This document shows positions 24,901 to 35,949 of a stretch of 64,000 nucleotides of DNA, in pieces. Below the pieces are notes generated by a model. That model made no database searches. It saw only the letters and a program-made list of their open reading frames with translations, and was not told where the DNA came from. The DNA comes from Cyclina sinensis (taxonomy: Eukaryota > Mollusca > Bivalvia > Venerida > Veneridae), in NCBI GenBank assembly GCA_012932295.1, contig JAAONU010000002.1, positions 35,275,521 to 35,339,520 of the forward strand. Reading direction: 5' to 3'. Each line of letters starts with the position of its first letter. Within the stretch, counting starts at the first letter, position 1. The translations under genes and the position numbers were made by a program.

Positions 24901-27900
24901 CACGTGCGAATACGTGTTCTCATTCCACCTCCACAAGTTCTCGTGCACTCCGACCATTGTCCCCAGTCTGACCACACCCTAGTTTCTGATAAGATTAAAA
25001 ACATATACATAGACAGTAATTAACAGCTTTGCTCATACTTGACAAGGAGTTTTGGAGTATTCACCTAAGAGCAGTAAGTTGAACATTATTCACATTATTT
25101 GTTTCATTTTTCTTTTCTTAACAAGGATATATTAGGGCGACTGAAAACAAACTTATATACTTAAAGTAAGGCGATATAACGAGCTTAAATGTTTTTAGTT
25201 TTGTAGAAAATAGATCTAATGACGATTTTTCGACCAAGAGTATTTTTTCTGTCATTTTTTTACAAGTAGTGTGACGAGTATTCTGATATGTGTTAGCTTA
25301 AAAATGCTTTCCTCTAATTATACCCCCACCACAAAATGTGGGAGGGGGGCTATAATGGATTCGCTTTGTCGCGTCCGTCCGTCGGTCGGTCGGTCCGTCC
25401 GTCCGTCCATTATCGTGTCCGCTCTATAAATCCTATACCAACTGAAGGATTTTCTTCAAACTTGGCTGAAATGTTCACCTCAACAAGGGAATGTGCAGAA
25501 CCCATGTTGCCCATGTGTCAGCTCAAGGTCAAGGTCACAATTGAAGGTCAAATATCAAACAATCAAATATTAGACATTATGTCGTGTCCGCTCTTTAAGT
25601 CCTACACTAATTGAAAGATTTTCTTTAAACTTTACTCAAATGTTCAACTCAACAAGGTTATGTGCAGAACCCATGTTACCCTTTTGCCGGCTTAAGGTCA
25701 AGGTCACACTTGAAGGTCAAAAATTGACTTAGAAAATATTCTTAAATTTTAACATGTATTTGAATATTTCTGAAACTAGCACAGGTATTTGCTTGAAACT
25801 TAAAATATATATGAAGTGTCACAATTAGGATATGCAGGTCAAGTTTCATAACTCTGTATTGCATTTTGACAAAGTTATGCCCCTTTTTAAGTTTTCAAAT
25901 TTACATACAATCAAATATTAGACATTATGTCGTGTCCGCTCTATAAATCCTATACTAATGGAAGAATTTTCTTCAAACTTTACTCACATGTTCAACTCAA
26001 GAAGGTTATGTGCAGAACCCATGTTACCTTTGTGCCGGCTTAAGGTCAAGGTCACATTTGAAGGTCAAAATTGACTTAGAAAATGTTCTTAAATTTTAAC
26101 ATGTACTTGAATATTTCTGAAACTAGCACAGGTATTTGCTTAAAACTTAAAATATATATGAAGTGTCACAATTAGGATATGCAGGTAAAGTTTCATAACT
26201 CTGTATTGCATTTTGACAAAGTTATGCCCCTTTTTAAGTCTTCAAATTTACATACAATCATATATTAGACAATATATCGTGTCCGCTCTATAAATCCTAT
26301 ACTAATGGAAGAATTTTCTTCAAACTTTACTCAAATGTTCAACTCAACAAGGTTATGTGCAGAACCCATGTTACCTTTGTGCCGGCTCAAGGTCAAGGTC
26401 ACACTTGAAGGTCAAAATTGACTTAGAAAATGTTCTTAAATTTTAACATGTACTTGAATATTTCTGAAACTAGCACAGGTATTTGCTTGAAACTTAAAAT
26501 ATATATGAAGTGTTACAATTAGGACATGCAGGTCAAGTTTCATAACTCTGTATTGCATTTTGACAAAGTTATGCCCCTTTTTAAGTCTTCAAATTTACAT
26601 ACAATCAAATATTAGACAATATGTCATGTCCGCTCTATAAATCCTATACTAATGGAAGAATTTTCTTCAAACTTTTCTCAAATGTTCAACTCAAGAAGGT
26701 TATGTGCAGAACCCATGTTATCTTTATGCCGGCTTAAGGTCAAGGTCACACTTGAAGGTCAAAATTGACTTAGAAAATGTTCTTAAATTTTAACATGTAC
26801 TTGAATATTTCTGAAACTAGCACAGGATTTGCTTGAAACTTAAAAGATATATGAGGTATCACAAGTAAGATTTGCAGGTCAAGTTTCATAACTCTGTATT
26901 GCATTTTGACAAAGTTATGCCCCTTTTTAAGTCTTTTAATTTACCTACAATCAATACTAGACAATATGTCGTGTCTGCTCAATAAATTCTATACTAATAA
27001 GGATTTTCTTCAAACTTGACTCAAATGTTCACCCCAACTGGGCAATGTGCAGAACCCATCTTACCCTTGTGCCAGCTTAAGGTCAAGGCCACACTTGAAG
27101 GTCAAAAATTGACTTAGAAAATGTTCTGAAATTTTAACATGTACTTGAATATTTCTAAAACTAGAACAGATAATCATTTGAAACTTCAAATATATGCGAA
27201 GTGTCCCAAGTAAGATATGCAGGTCAAGTTTCATAACTAAAAAAAGTGGGGGGGGATAACTTTGTATTGTATTTTGACAAAGTTAAGTCCATTTTTATGT
27301 CTTTAAAATTATTTACTATAATATTTCTTAAACCAGAACAGATATTTACTTGAAACTTAAAATTTATTTGAATAGTTACAAGCAAGTTATGCCCCTTTTA
27401 GGCTTAGAAAATGTTCTGATATAACCATTAATACTTAAATGTTTCTGAAACTAGAACAGATATTCACAAAAATGAAAGGTTATTTGTAACTGTTTCGAAC
27501 ATGATTTGACAGTATATATTTATACTATTACCTGTACAATTTGTTTTTTTTTTCACCAGAGATAATTTATTTTTATGTATATGTATTTGTGCCACTAAAG
27601 TTATTCCCTTAACCACCTTTCCATGTCGTCTTCTGTTAAGGACATTGGTGGGGGTATGAATCGCATTCAGCGATAGTTCTAGTTAAAGGTATGTCAAAAT
27701 AGCATTTCAAAAACATAATTTGGTGCTTCTAACCGGCTTGAAAATGGAAGAGAAAAATATTTTATAAGCGGGATTCGAATCAATGACCCTCGAGTGACTA
27801 CAATGATGTGCAACAAGCTAACTTACCGTGCAAAGGGCCTATCAATTTTCATGCACTTCATTTACACTATGTAAGTAAGTCTCTGTCGTAAAATATTGAC

Positions 27901-30900
27901 AAATAAAATATGAAAAACTATTTATTCCGATGTGGTTTCTTGACACAAAAAAAACATGTCAGTAACTACGTTTTGACACGTTCTACGTAAATACAACTAA
28001 GATTTATATATGTACAGGCATTTTCTTTTCTTTTTTGCGTCGGCGAACGATGTAGGGTCAGTAGCTCTAAGAGACAAGATTTAACTTTTCAGTGTTATGA
28101 CACTGATGAAAAAAATGTTTGGTTCATAATAATTTTAGAAATATGAAGCAAAAATGTTTTAATTCAGAGATTTTTTTTCCATCATATTCCGACACCAATA
28201 AGAAACTGTGCACTTGACTAAGAGATATAGAGGATATTTGTTTGTTTTTGTGGAAGATGAGAATTTATTTCATCGAGTGAACACCATATGTGATATTTTC
28301 ACGAGTGGCGCAGCCACTCGTGAAAATATCAACATATGGTGTTCACTCGATGAAATAAATTCCCTTCTTCCACTAAAAAACAAACAAATTTTCTTTTTAT
28401 TTTATACCAACACGTCAAAAATGGGTTTTTATGACATTTTTAATCAGGGTCTTCAATAAATTCCCCATGGTGAGCCCCAAATCGGTTAATGCGTACTTTG
28501 GTTACTGCGCACAAAAAAGTGCAGACAATCTCTAATACATATGATAACTTTACTTCTGCTGAAATAAACTAAATACACTTTCATCAAATAACATTTATTT
28601 TTGTCTACACAGTTTATCAATATTTATTGAATTTTTGCCATACATACTTTAATTATAAAAGCGGATTAATACTCAATATTCAATATTCAATCAATTGAAT
28701 TGAAAGTCGGCCATATTGGATATTGTCCAGTGAGTTATGTAAACAAATCAGACATTTTAAATAATTTATGGCGAATTTCATCATTGTCCACAACTAGGAA
28801 TTCAATATTATAACTGGATTTAACAAGGTAAATAAATTTCACTCGCTGTCACTGTCTGAAATACAGCGGATTCTCTTGTATTACGTGGTGGGGAAATTCC
28901 TGAAGTTTCATCAAGCAGGCCAGCTTTTGGACTGGAATTTATGACCTGTTGAGATAGTTGCTGGGTTGCAGTTTTAGAGGAATTGAAATTGAAAGTAACA
29001 TTTCCATGAAAGTGACTGTTCATGAAAAATCCTCTTGGTGCAGGACCAGATTCACTATTTCCTGCTATCATTGGAGCAGTGTGGTTCTTGGCTGAATCAG
29101 GTAAAAAAGTAGTTCGGGCACAAACAGTGTATTATCAGAATGGTAATTTCACTGATTCAAAACAGTGTATTATCACTTTTATCTCACTGATATTTCCCTA
29201 TATTTCATTGGTAGGCATAAAATAAAAAAAAATAACTTATATAGAACAATGTGGTTATCAAAATATGTCAAAATATATTTGCTTAATTGATGCACATTGT
29301 TTAAATGATCAGTCCATTTTACGCTTGAATGACGCAGGGGTGAAAGGTTAAACTGTACATTTTTTATGTATTCTAAATGTTTGATCTACAGACAATATGG
29401 ACATTCAGCATTATATCTTTTATGCCCTTCTCTCCCGGTGATCAATACAAGTAATCTAGACCGTAATGACCTGACGTAACGTCTAACAATATCAACGGGG
29501 ATGGCATTCCACTCAATAATTCAGGCAGCAATCAAATCTTTGATATTGATGATGGTGTCTTTTTGCCGTGCTCTTCTACTCAGCAAGTGTTCAATGGGAA
29601 TCATGTTTGGAGAGAAAGCTGGCCACTGCAAGACGTCAACGTGATGTCTAGAGAGATGATTCCTAGCATGTATCGCTGTGTGTGAGTTGCGTTGCGTTGC
29701 CATGTGTTTTGTTGTAGGAAAGGAAATAACCATTGCGTTTTCCTACCTCTAATACGTCCCCAGACCATCACGCTACCTCTCCAAGACGTTTTCGCTCTAA
29801 CAAACAGTTAGGAACAAGACGTTCACCTCTACGTTTAAATACACGTACTCAGTGCTAACACTATCATGTGTTTCATCACTAAAGATTAACGGTTCCAGCG
29901 CAGATGACGGTGAGGCCAGAACATTCGAAGGTTACGATGTCGACTATTAAGAGCCTGTCCAACGTTTCGGATTGGTACTGGCCTGGAGCTGTTAAGAACC
30001 GTTTGCCCAAATATATCCTGCCAGAAATTCAAAATGAAATGTGATTTTTACTTTACAACCAGAGGAAGAGGTCTCGGTTCGATCCCCGGCAAAATTTCTC
30101 AGATAGGTCATTTGCCACACACTTTGAGTCAAGTGAGGAAATAGTCAGTCGCTTGCAGAGAAATTGATTAGTAAAACCTGGTTGGATACCACTTGCTTGG
30201 TCGACTGACCGCCTGGATATTACCACAGCTGTTAAAACTGGCATTAAACCTCAATAAACCTAACCAAACATAACCAGAGAAGATTTCGATCAGTGTCAAC
30301 CTATACCTGTAAACATGTTGCACGAGAAGCACGTGCAAAGTTACATAAAAGTTGCATTACGTCCTGCTGTCAGTTGGAAGAACTTCCATGTGCTAAAATG
30401 TTGGGAAAAAGTAATTGATAAAATCCAGCTCTGTAAACAAAGTAACGAAAACGTTTCTAAATATAAAAATGCACAGTTTCTTTTTGACGTCAGTATTTAA
30501 TACCACAGAGCTTTACAGTAATATTATGTTAAGTGACTAAACTGTTTCAGACGACAGGAATTTCAAAGGAGAAAATAAATTTTACAGTGAATACATTTTA
30601 AAAGAAAATACCAGTGAATACTTAAAAAGTAAGAATTTTCGGGTGTATACAATTTATTTTTAATTACAAGGACCCCAGCTTCGAGTGTGCCAAATTAAAT
30701 GTATACACGAGAGAATGCTATCAATGTTTTGTACCACAACTGCTTCTTGGAGAAGCACATTTGTCAAGAGTTGACCTGGGTGGCCTGACCTTACTGAACT
30801 ATAAAATTTTCACTAATCAGGATTAAAATATTATCGCTATTTAAGTTATTGGGAATGTGTAAAAGCGGTTTCCATGTGATGACACGTTGCAGATATAACA

Positions 30901-32395
30901 AAAAAATGGATTTTTCAGAAAAATAGAAAATAAATAAATGAATGAAAATCAGCGTGTTCGGGTAAAAAAACTTGGCTTTGTAATAATTAAACACATACTT
31001 GGCGTAACATTTAAGTTACTTGCTTATCGCTGGTTCTAACCTTTTTGTCTGAGCTCAAGCCCAAACCAAAACAAAAAGTGACATCAATCAACTTGGAAAA
31101 CGAATTTACAGAATACATTGTTCACACGTTGTATTTCATTGTTAAATTAATTATAAGACAGAAACAAAGTAATTAAAAAAAAACGTCAGCCATCTGATTC
31201 CAGTATTATATATGAAGTTAGTACTCCATTGAGTATATTCTGTTGTTTGTTTTACATGTATTTCAATATTTTATCTTGCAATAACGGAAATCAATTTAGT
31301 GCAGCCATTCGCATCGTGCTGTAAATGTCGTGTTCTGCAGTTATTGCACGGCTTAGTTGGTAAACACGACACTTAATACAGAAATAAACATTGTCCTGAA
31401 ACAAAGAAAATCCCCGCCAGCCATGGTACACATAGTTTTAAGCTGACTTTAAATGATAAACTGTCACTGACTTCATAATTTAAAAATATGGTTATTTCCA
31501 AGTGAAAGTATTAGTAGAAAATAAGTTAAATATGAAAGCAACCCACATTTATAGTCTGGTGGCAGTATAATATAGTAAACAATACATTTTTTTTAAAACA
31601 AACTTACTTTCATTGATACATTCAGTTACGAAACAGGTGGCGTGTATTTCTCGTGGTCCAACACACTGCCCATACATGCACGTGCGTTCACGTGTTCGGA
31701 CACCATTGCCACATGATGTCGTGCATGCTGTCCACGTGCTCCAAGTACTCCATGCAGCTCCTAAAATAATCATTTTCAATATCAATAGTGCATTGGTTTT
31801 GTTCTGTATACAATGATTAAAAATGATGATGATGATGAAGATGATGATGATATGATGACGATATGATGATTATGATGGTGATGATGGTGATGATGATGAT
31901 GATTGTGATATTGACAATTATGCTAATGATGTTGGTATGATAGTTGTAAGCCAGATAAAATCATCTTTTTTTCATTTATTTCACAGTGAAGATGCTTTTA
32001 GCGGCCGCAGTTCGATCATCATCATCATCATAACCATCATCATCATCACAATCAACATCATCGTCATCATCATCGTCGTCGTCATAGCTTGCGTAGTAGA
32101 AGTAGTTATAGAAGAAGTAAAAGTTTCATTATGGTTTTTATAATTGTTTTTATTATTAGTATCATTATTCTTTATTATTTTCGAACTAGTGAAATTGAGT
32201 TTTAAGATTTCTGTATGGATTTTCAAACTGAAAATTTAGCTCAGTATAAAAAATGACCATATAAACGGATAGACAGACTATAAAATAAAGGCTTATACAT
32301 TCTATAGAAGTATATTCAAGTTACTTACCTACTGTGGTAACGCATAAACCAATAGCATAGAAAGTAACAAGTAACTTTGGAACGACAATTTTCAT
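6753..32395 (-). CDS. secreted TSP1-EGF protein with probable chitin-binding C-terminus (six exons)
   Basis: The minus-strand exons are 32395-32329, 31760-31608, 24985-24806, 24408-24250, 23994-23860 and probably 6964-6753. Every internal junction is phase 1, so they splice into one frame of about 301 residues. In order the protein has a 23-residue signal peptide, three thrombospondin type-1 modules of 50-60 residues, a six-Cys EGF module, and a type-2 chitin-binding (peritrophin/CBM14-like) module ending in TGA. The TSP1 modules keep the Trp ladder (WSTW, WSDWGQW, WSDWRQW) and the CxxSCG/CxxTCG O-fucosylation signature. The product should be secreted and matrix-associated, and the domain set is reminiscent of molluscan shell-matrix or immune proteins. 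Linking the last exon is inference from phase, strand and domain logic, because it requires a 16.9-kb intron that contains a satellite array. Without it, the first five exons remain solid as the 5' part of the gene. Confidence 0.6.
6965..8138. other. non-coding stretch
   Basis: I see no exon here. A short (CATC)n-like tract is at about 7118-7160. A palindromic TGACGTCA core (CRE-type) occurs at 7625, but I see no promoter beside it. Confidence 0.35.
8139..8210 (+). repeat. tRNA-headed SINE fragment
   Basis: The segment looks like a tRNA half, with an A-box-like GGGGTAAGAGCG and a B box GGTTCGAATCC closing on CCCACCA. The acceptor stem does not pair as in a real tRNA and unrelated sequence follows, so I read it as the head of a SINE. 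Confidence 0.5.
15105..15330. repeat. 96-bp duplication inside one satellite unit
   Basis: The block running from GTTGAAGGTCAA through GTTCAAGGTGAA is present twice in this unit. This explains the 992-bp spacing between 14696 and 15688. It uses the sub-repeat already present in every unit, which fits unequal exchange or slippage. Confidence 0.8.
19650..19695. repeat. 26-bp duplication inside one satellite unit
   Basis: CAGCTGATCCCTTTCGGAAG and the following bases of the hairpin segment are directly repeated. This accounts for the 922-bp spacing between 19262 and 20184. Confidence 0.8.
21900..23400. repeat. decayed satellite relics at the right edge
   Basis: Recognisable but diverged satellite pieces continue past the array: the ACACTGAAGAT/TTTAACAATTTTAGGAAC segment near 22255-22300, the GATAGTGGGTGCAATGAATAGACACC anchor at 22668, the hairpin segment GATCCCTTTCGGAAGGG at 23000, and another anchor-like piece near 23360. 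They are interrupted by a SINE at about 22393-22620. Confidence 0.75.
22393..22620 (+). repeat. tRNA-derived SINE inserted in a satellite relic
   Basis: The tRNA-like head starts with GCTAGCTCAATCGGTAGAG (A box) and has GGTTCGATTGCC (B box). It is followed by a tRNA-unrelated body with AATTTCTCCGTGATAATTGA and a CAATAAACCAAACCAAAGC tail. The same body occurs at about 30062-30270 and, inverted, at 59437-59722. Confidence 0.7.
23860..23994 (-). CDS. EGF-like module exon
   Basis: The acceptor is ttaccatag and the donor A|gtaaga. This 135-bp exon is phase 1 in and out. It carries six Cys in EGF spacing: C-x5-NPCKNGGIC, then C-x-C-x4-W-x4-C. I see no full Ca-binding consensus (D-x-D/N-E at the N-terminal side). 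Confidence 0.8.
24250..24408 (-). CDS. TSP1 module 3 exon
   Basis: The acceptor is attgtgtag and the donor T|gtatgt. This 159-bp exon is phase 1 in and out. It encodes TWSDWRQWGSCSVSCGEG, then QRDC, and closes with CFVQCPVTEE. Confidence 0.85.
24806..24985 (-). CDS. TSP1 module 2 exon
   Basis: The acceptor is cttatcag. The donor is T|gtattg, a weak site chosen because it keeps phase 1. The 180-bp exon encodes VWSDWGQWSECTRTCGGG, then RTRIRTC and an insert with an extra CC pair (TDCCENT) before the last Cys. Confidence 0.8.
25320..27657. mobile_element. non-autonomous TIR element with 348-bp internal tandem repeats
   Basis: ATACCCCCACCA at 25320-25331 is matched by its inverted copy at 27646-27657. 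Inside, a GTCCGTCCGTC tract leads into a block repeated at 25577, 25925, 26274, 26622 and 26965 (TCGTGTCCGCTCTATAAATC-like), with a period of 343-349 bp. I see no transposase frame. The element lies in an intron of the TSP1-EGF gene. Confidence 0.65.
28236..28389. repeat. 154-bp near-perfect palindrome
   Basis: The left arm ATTTGTTTGTTTTTGTGGAAG and onward through CATCGAGTGAACACCATATG is answered by its reverse complement, with a few mismatches, around a CGCAG centre near 28310. The DNA or RNA could fold into a single long hairpin. Related sequence with TTTCATCGAGTG occurs at about 58855. Confidence 0.85.
28820..29163 (-). pseudogene. possible mobile-element coding remnant
   Basis: A minus-strand frame runs from about 29163 to 28820 with a motif FFMNSHFHGNVTFNF and a Ser/Thr-rich C-terminus. 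It ends near an element that also carries the 154-bp palindrome downstream. A comparable layout, with a minus-strand frame ending SDTDSN and then TTTCATCGAGTG sequence, occurs at 59.4-58.85 kb. I take both as pieces of one repeat family, with low certainty. Confidence 0.3.
29480..29990 (-). pseudogene. Tc1/mariner transposase relic
   Basis: On the minus strand the fragment reads HVDVLQWPAFSPNMIPIEHL, which is the Tc1-family region around the last catalytic residues (normally PxxSPDLNPIEHxW). The Asp of SPD is replaced by Asn and upstream sequence is broken by frameshifts and stops. Another recognisable stretch on the same strand lies at 29760-29990. This is a dead copy. Confidence 0.7.
30062..30270 (+). 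repeat. 5'-truncated copy of the SINE family
   Basis: It begins at the B box GGTTCGATCCCCGGC and continues through an AATTTCTCAGATAGGTCATT body to a CAATAAACCTAACCAAAC tail. It shares its body with the copies at 22.4 and 59.5 kb. Confidence 0.65.
30271..31607. other. intronic sequence without recognised exons
   Basis: This lies in the 6.6-kb intron between TSP1 modules 1 and 2. I see no further TSP1-like Trp/Cys frame on the minus strand. Confidence 0.4.
31608..31760 (-). CDS. TSP1 module 1 exon
   Basis: The acceptor reads attattttag and the donor aaa|gtaagt. This 153-bp exon is phase 1 in and out. It encodes AWSTWSTWTACTTSCGNG, then RTRERTC and six Cys in the TSP1 pattern. The WxxW and CTTSCG motifs predict C-mannosylation and O-fucosylation. 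Confidence 0.85.
31823..32085. repeat. opposed (ATG)n and (CAT)n microsatellites
   Basis: A GATGATGATG-rich tract at 31823-31910 is followed at 32015-32085 by a CATCATCATC-rich tract. The two are reverse complements and can pair across about 105 bp. The open frames they produce on either strand are low-complexity artefacts. They lie in the first intron of the TSP1-EGF gene. Confidence 0.8.
32329..32395 (-). CDS. signal-peptide exon of the TSP1-EGF gene
   Basis: ATG at 32395 (minus strand) opens 22 codons beginning MKIVVPK with a hydrophobic core (LLVTFYAIGLCV), followed by a perfect donor G|gtaagt at 32328. It ends in phase 1, matching the first TSP1 exon 568 bp away. I chose this start because it is the only Met in frame with a signal-peptide profile. 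Confidence 0.7.
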
Positions 32396-32765
32396 ACTTT
32401 TTAATGATTAGATAATAACTTTACATAGAATCACTACAGCGTTTAGGTGTATAACATATTTTCCAAATTCTACATCTGCACTTATATCCACAGTAGTGTT
32501 TCGTATAGATAGCATCATTGATGTAGATGACTTTAGATGATGAACGGGATTTTATTGTCGACAGAATCAAGTTATATTGCCTCAAGGTGACCAAATCAGT
32601 TGACCAGTGAAATGTTTGTCTATAAAATTATTATATACTACACGAATCAATGAACATATATCGATCGTTGACCTAAACAAACAAATAACTATAGTAACTG
32701 ATAAACAGAATAAATATTAGATAGATAAATACTTTAAATTTCACTTCCGTTAGGTATTTATTCTT

Positions 32766-32822
32766 TCCCCCCCCCTCCCGTCACTCCCCCTCCATCCCCC
32801 TCCCTCCCTCCCTCCCTCACAC

Positions 32823-32859
<37 letters not shown>

Positions 32860-32860
32860 G
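32766..32860. repeat. (CCCT)n-(CA)n compound microsatellite
   Basis: A C-rich tract with CCCTCCCTCC repeats runs directly into about twenty CA repeats. Confidence 0.9.
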
Positions 32861-35800
32861 CCCCCATTCCATAAAAAATACTGAAGACGTAAATGAACTG
32901 GAAGTTTCATACCACCAGTAGGCTACATATTGCATCCCTTAGTTTTAGTTTATACTGTTTACTTTTTAAACCCCTCAAACTAAACATAGAACCTTCCAAA
33001 CTGATGGAACAATGCGATCAAATTGTGGTAGGCCTAACGGCAAATTGAAAGACAAAAGAAAAAATAAGAAATAACATATTTTTTTCATTATTTCAGAAAC
33101 TTTTCGAAATGCATGCATAGATGATAACATATACACAGGGGCGATCTTTCTGTCAGTTATCGGACTGGAAAAATGCACTCTGTGTTTCAGACGGGAAAGG
33201 AAGATAACATGAATTTAAAAGACTGCTTTTTAAGAAACTGCTTTTTCAGTATTAAAATTCACTACAGTATTCTTATTCTTTGAATGTATCACCGTGCAAA
33301 GCCAGAGTAAAACGAGCTGTCGTTCATTTGTGTACGGACATATTCAATTTACATTTTTCATACACGGGATATTACTTGTATCAAAAGCAAGAATGATATA
33401 AACGAATTCCTTGCACACTTAATCATTATGTTTTGTAAATAACGTGCTAGATTTTGAAAATCAGATATAAAATATTTAACGATATTAGGATAGCAAACTC
33501 GTGTGATGCATACTTTCTTTTTATAATAATATCTCTGACGTATACTGATATGTCGCTATAAACAGATAAAGCCTTCGCCCTTAAGGCCAAGGGGATAATA
33601 CGATTTTATCTCAACATTTTATTTTTACAGTACAATGTTGGATCATCCCTATGGTCTGTGCTCTGGGGTTTGTTTTAATACCCACCGAATACGAGTTGTT
33701 TGGCCGGATACAATTCGTATACTGTTGGTCTTTGATCTGGAAAAAAATCGTCACTGTTTAGAACTGAATTTTACAAAATAATTTTCACATTTATACAGCA
33801 CGATGTATCTGGAAATATCGATAGAACCGGGTTTAAGTAAACAGTATTCGCGATAATTCGATTCAAACCCCGATAGAGCTCGCTCGCTAAAAGCACGTTA
33901 TTCAAAGTATAAATTATGCTGACTGGCTCTAACAGTACACCTGAACACCCACAGCAACCTGTAAGACTCATATGTGACTCTCTTTTTTTTTTATCAAAGG
34001 TCCAACGGCTTAGAATTTTTATCTTAGGACTCGGTTCATAATTCGCAATTTTAATTGTATATTTATACAGAGTAGTTAATAGTTTACAAACTATAATCAA
34101 TTATTTTAATTCCGCTTATATACAAAACAGTGAGGAACGGATCAGTGGTAACGCGCCGGACTGGTAATCCAGGGGTCGCGAGTACGATCCCCTGCTCTTC
34201 CACTTACATTACTCTTATTGCCAGTTACGGATGGGTCTCATGTATCAGTGCTGTACACTTAACATGAAAAAGAACTAGGGAATACAACTCACGTGCCTAT
34301 ACTAAGGTCTACCACAGAATGGAAGGCACGCGCGTTAAAATAATTTTATGATGACGTCACTAACTACGCATCCGAAATGTAAACAAATATGGAGCAGGGA
34401 CTTGTATTTTGACCACTTGCTGAATTGATCTTACTTAAAGAACTAGTGCGGTAAGAAATTTTCAGAAAAAAAATAAACTCATCTTTCAGAAGAGAACAAA
34501 CAGACAGGTTGAAATCACATATTATATAGAGTATTCTGCCGTAAAAGACAACTAACTTGAATCTCAAATGAGTCAAAAGAAAACTGCAAAATGTTTCAAG
34601 TCAAGATAGCTCTTAGATTCTATGTAAACAATGTCGCTCTTTGGCTGTAGGGTGGCTGACATCACAACGAAGCGCTCCCAACATCCGAATAATCAGGTGA
34701 CCTTAAACACTACAAATTGTAGCCAGACTGCAGCACGGACAAAACTTACATTAACTGCGAGTAAAAAGAAACGAAGGGATGTAAAATCTCCGTTTAATCC
34801 AGTTGTCGAACTTGTTTTGTTTTAAAGACGCCAAAATATGGGAACTTACTTTTCATGTGGATTATTTATGGATAGATTCTATTATGTTTAACAACTTACG
34901 TTGGCTGTATAACTGCAGATCATAATCAGATCTATGTTTCGAAATAAATTCAGTCGACACCTCGGACCACATCGATATAACCATTACATATCGAGCTCTG
35001 ACAACTTTTTTACCTCGGCATTCGGACGTCTACATCAGAGCTCTATTCGGGAAGTTGTAGGCCAAGATAATCTGTCTCTGACAGATCAATCAGAGCTGCA
35101 TTCGATCAACACTTCTAAATATTTGTTTAGTGTAATTCCACTAGACACACACCAAAGACATAACCACAAACAAAAAGGTTCTAGAGCTAGAAATATCTCC
35201 TAGAGAAGCCAAGCCAAACGGTTGCTCTGAGATGTTTGTATTGGACAGACAAGAATTGTGTAGGTCTTTTAACATCCGTAGACCGCTTTTGTAAAGTTTT
35301 TGTCATTGTTTGCGGAAATTTGGTCCTATGTAAATTAAAGTTAGTACTGATCTCGGACATTCTATAAATAGAAATGTTGATCATGTGTATACTTATGCGT
35401 AAATTTTTGGACTAGTTTTATGACGCTTCTTCGACGAAACATGTTATTTAAAACACGTGAATGATATAAGCTATAATGACTCCCTGTTATATTTGAAACC
35501 CTAGCCTTTATCTATATTCTTAAACTTAGATAAAAAAAAATGTTAAATGTCAGCCAATTCTTCCTTGTTTCAAGCTTGATCAAATTTCTGACAAAAACAG
35601 GTGACATAAGCCGACTTTTTTAAACTAGTATATCATAAGCATTATGATGTCAAAATGCCATTTTTGATTTTTAATTACAAGAAGTGAAAAATCCATTTTT
35701 GCGCATGAAATGTTCCACTCCCCTACAAACAGTAATTGCTCAGTGAGTAAAGTCACGATATTCGGGTGGTTGACGCATATTTGGTTACACCTCACCTGAA

Positions 35801-35930
35801 ATAAATAAACTATGAAATAGCGTTACTGAATGTAGATCAATATGGCAAACAGGGGTGTAGGTTATATTACGAACGTATAATTACTGTCATGTTTTTGTGA
35901 AGGACTGTAGATGATGGTAGTAATGCTAAG
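32861..35930. other. intergenic DNA
   Basis: No gene is supported. Short open frames at 34631-34825 and 34934-35203 lack recognised motifs and splice context. A tRNA-like SINE head is at 34137. Confidence 0.35.
34137..34205 (+). repeat. tRNA(Thr)-like SINE head
   Basis: GGATCAGTGGTAACGCGCCG (A box region), a loop with GGACTGGTAATCC and CGAGTACGATCCCC (B box) give a cloverleaf-like order with a GGT anticodon position. The acceptor stem is poor and the B box is altered, so a SINE head or tRNA pseudogene is more likely than an active gene. Confidence 0.5.
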
Positions 35931-35949
35931 CTTATTTTGCTATCGGGGA

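Noticed and set aside
32001..32008. GCGGCCGC (NotI site) next to a microsatellite as a vector or linker trace
   Set aside because: Flanking sequence is ordinary intron with no vector backbone. One 8-bp site is expected by chance.
31981..32226. Met/Ile/Thr-rich minus-strand frame and its plus-strand counterpart
   Set aside because: Both are produced by trinucleotide microsatellites.
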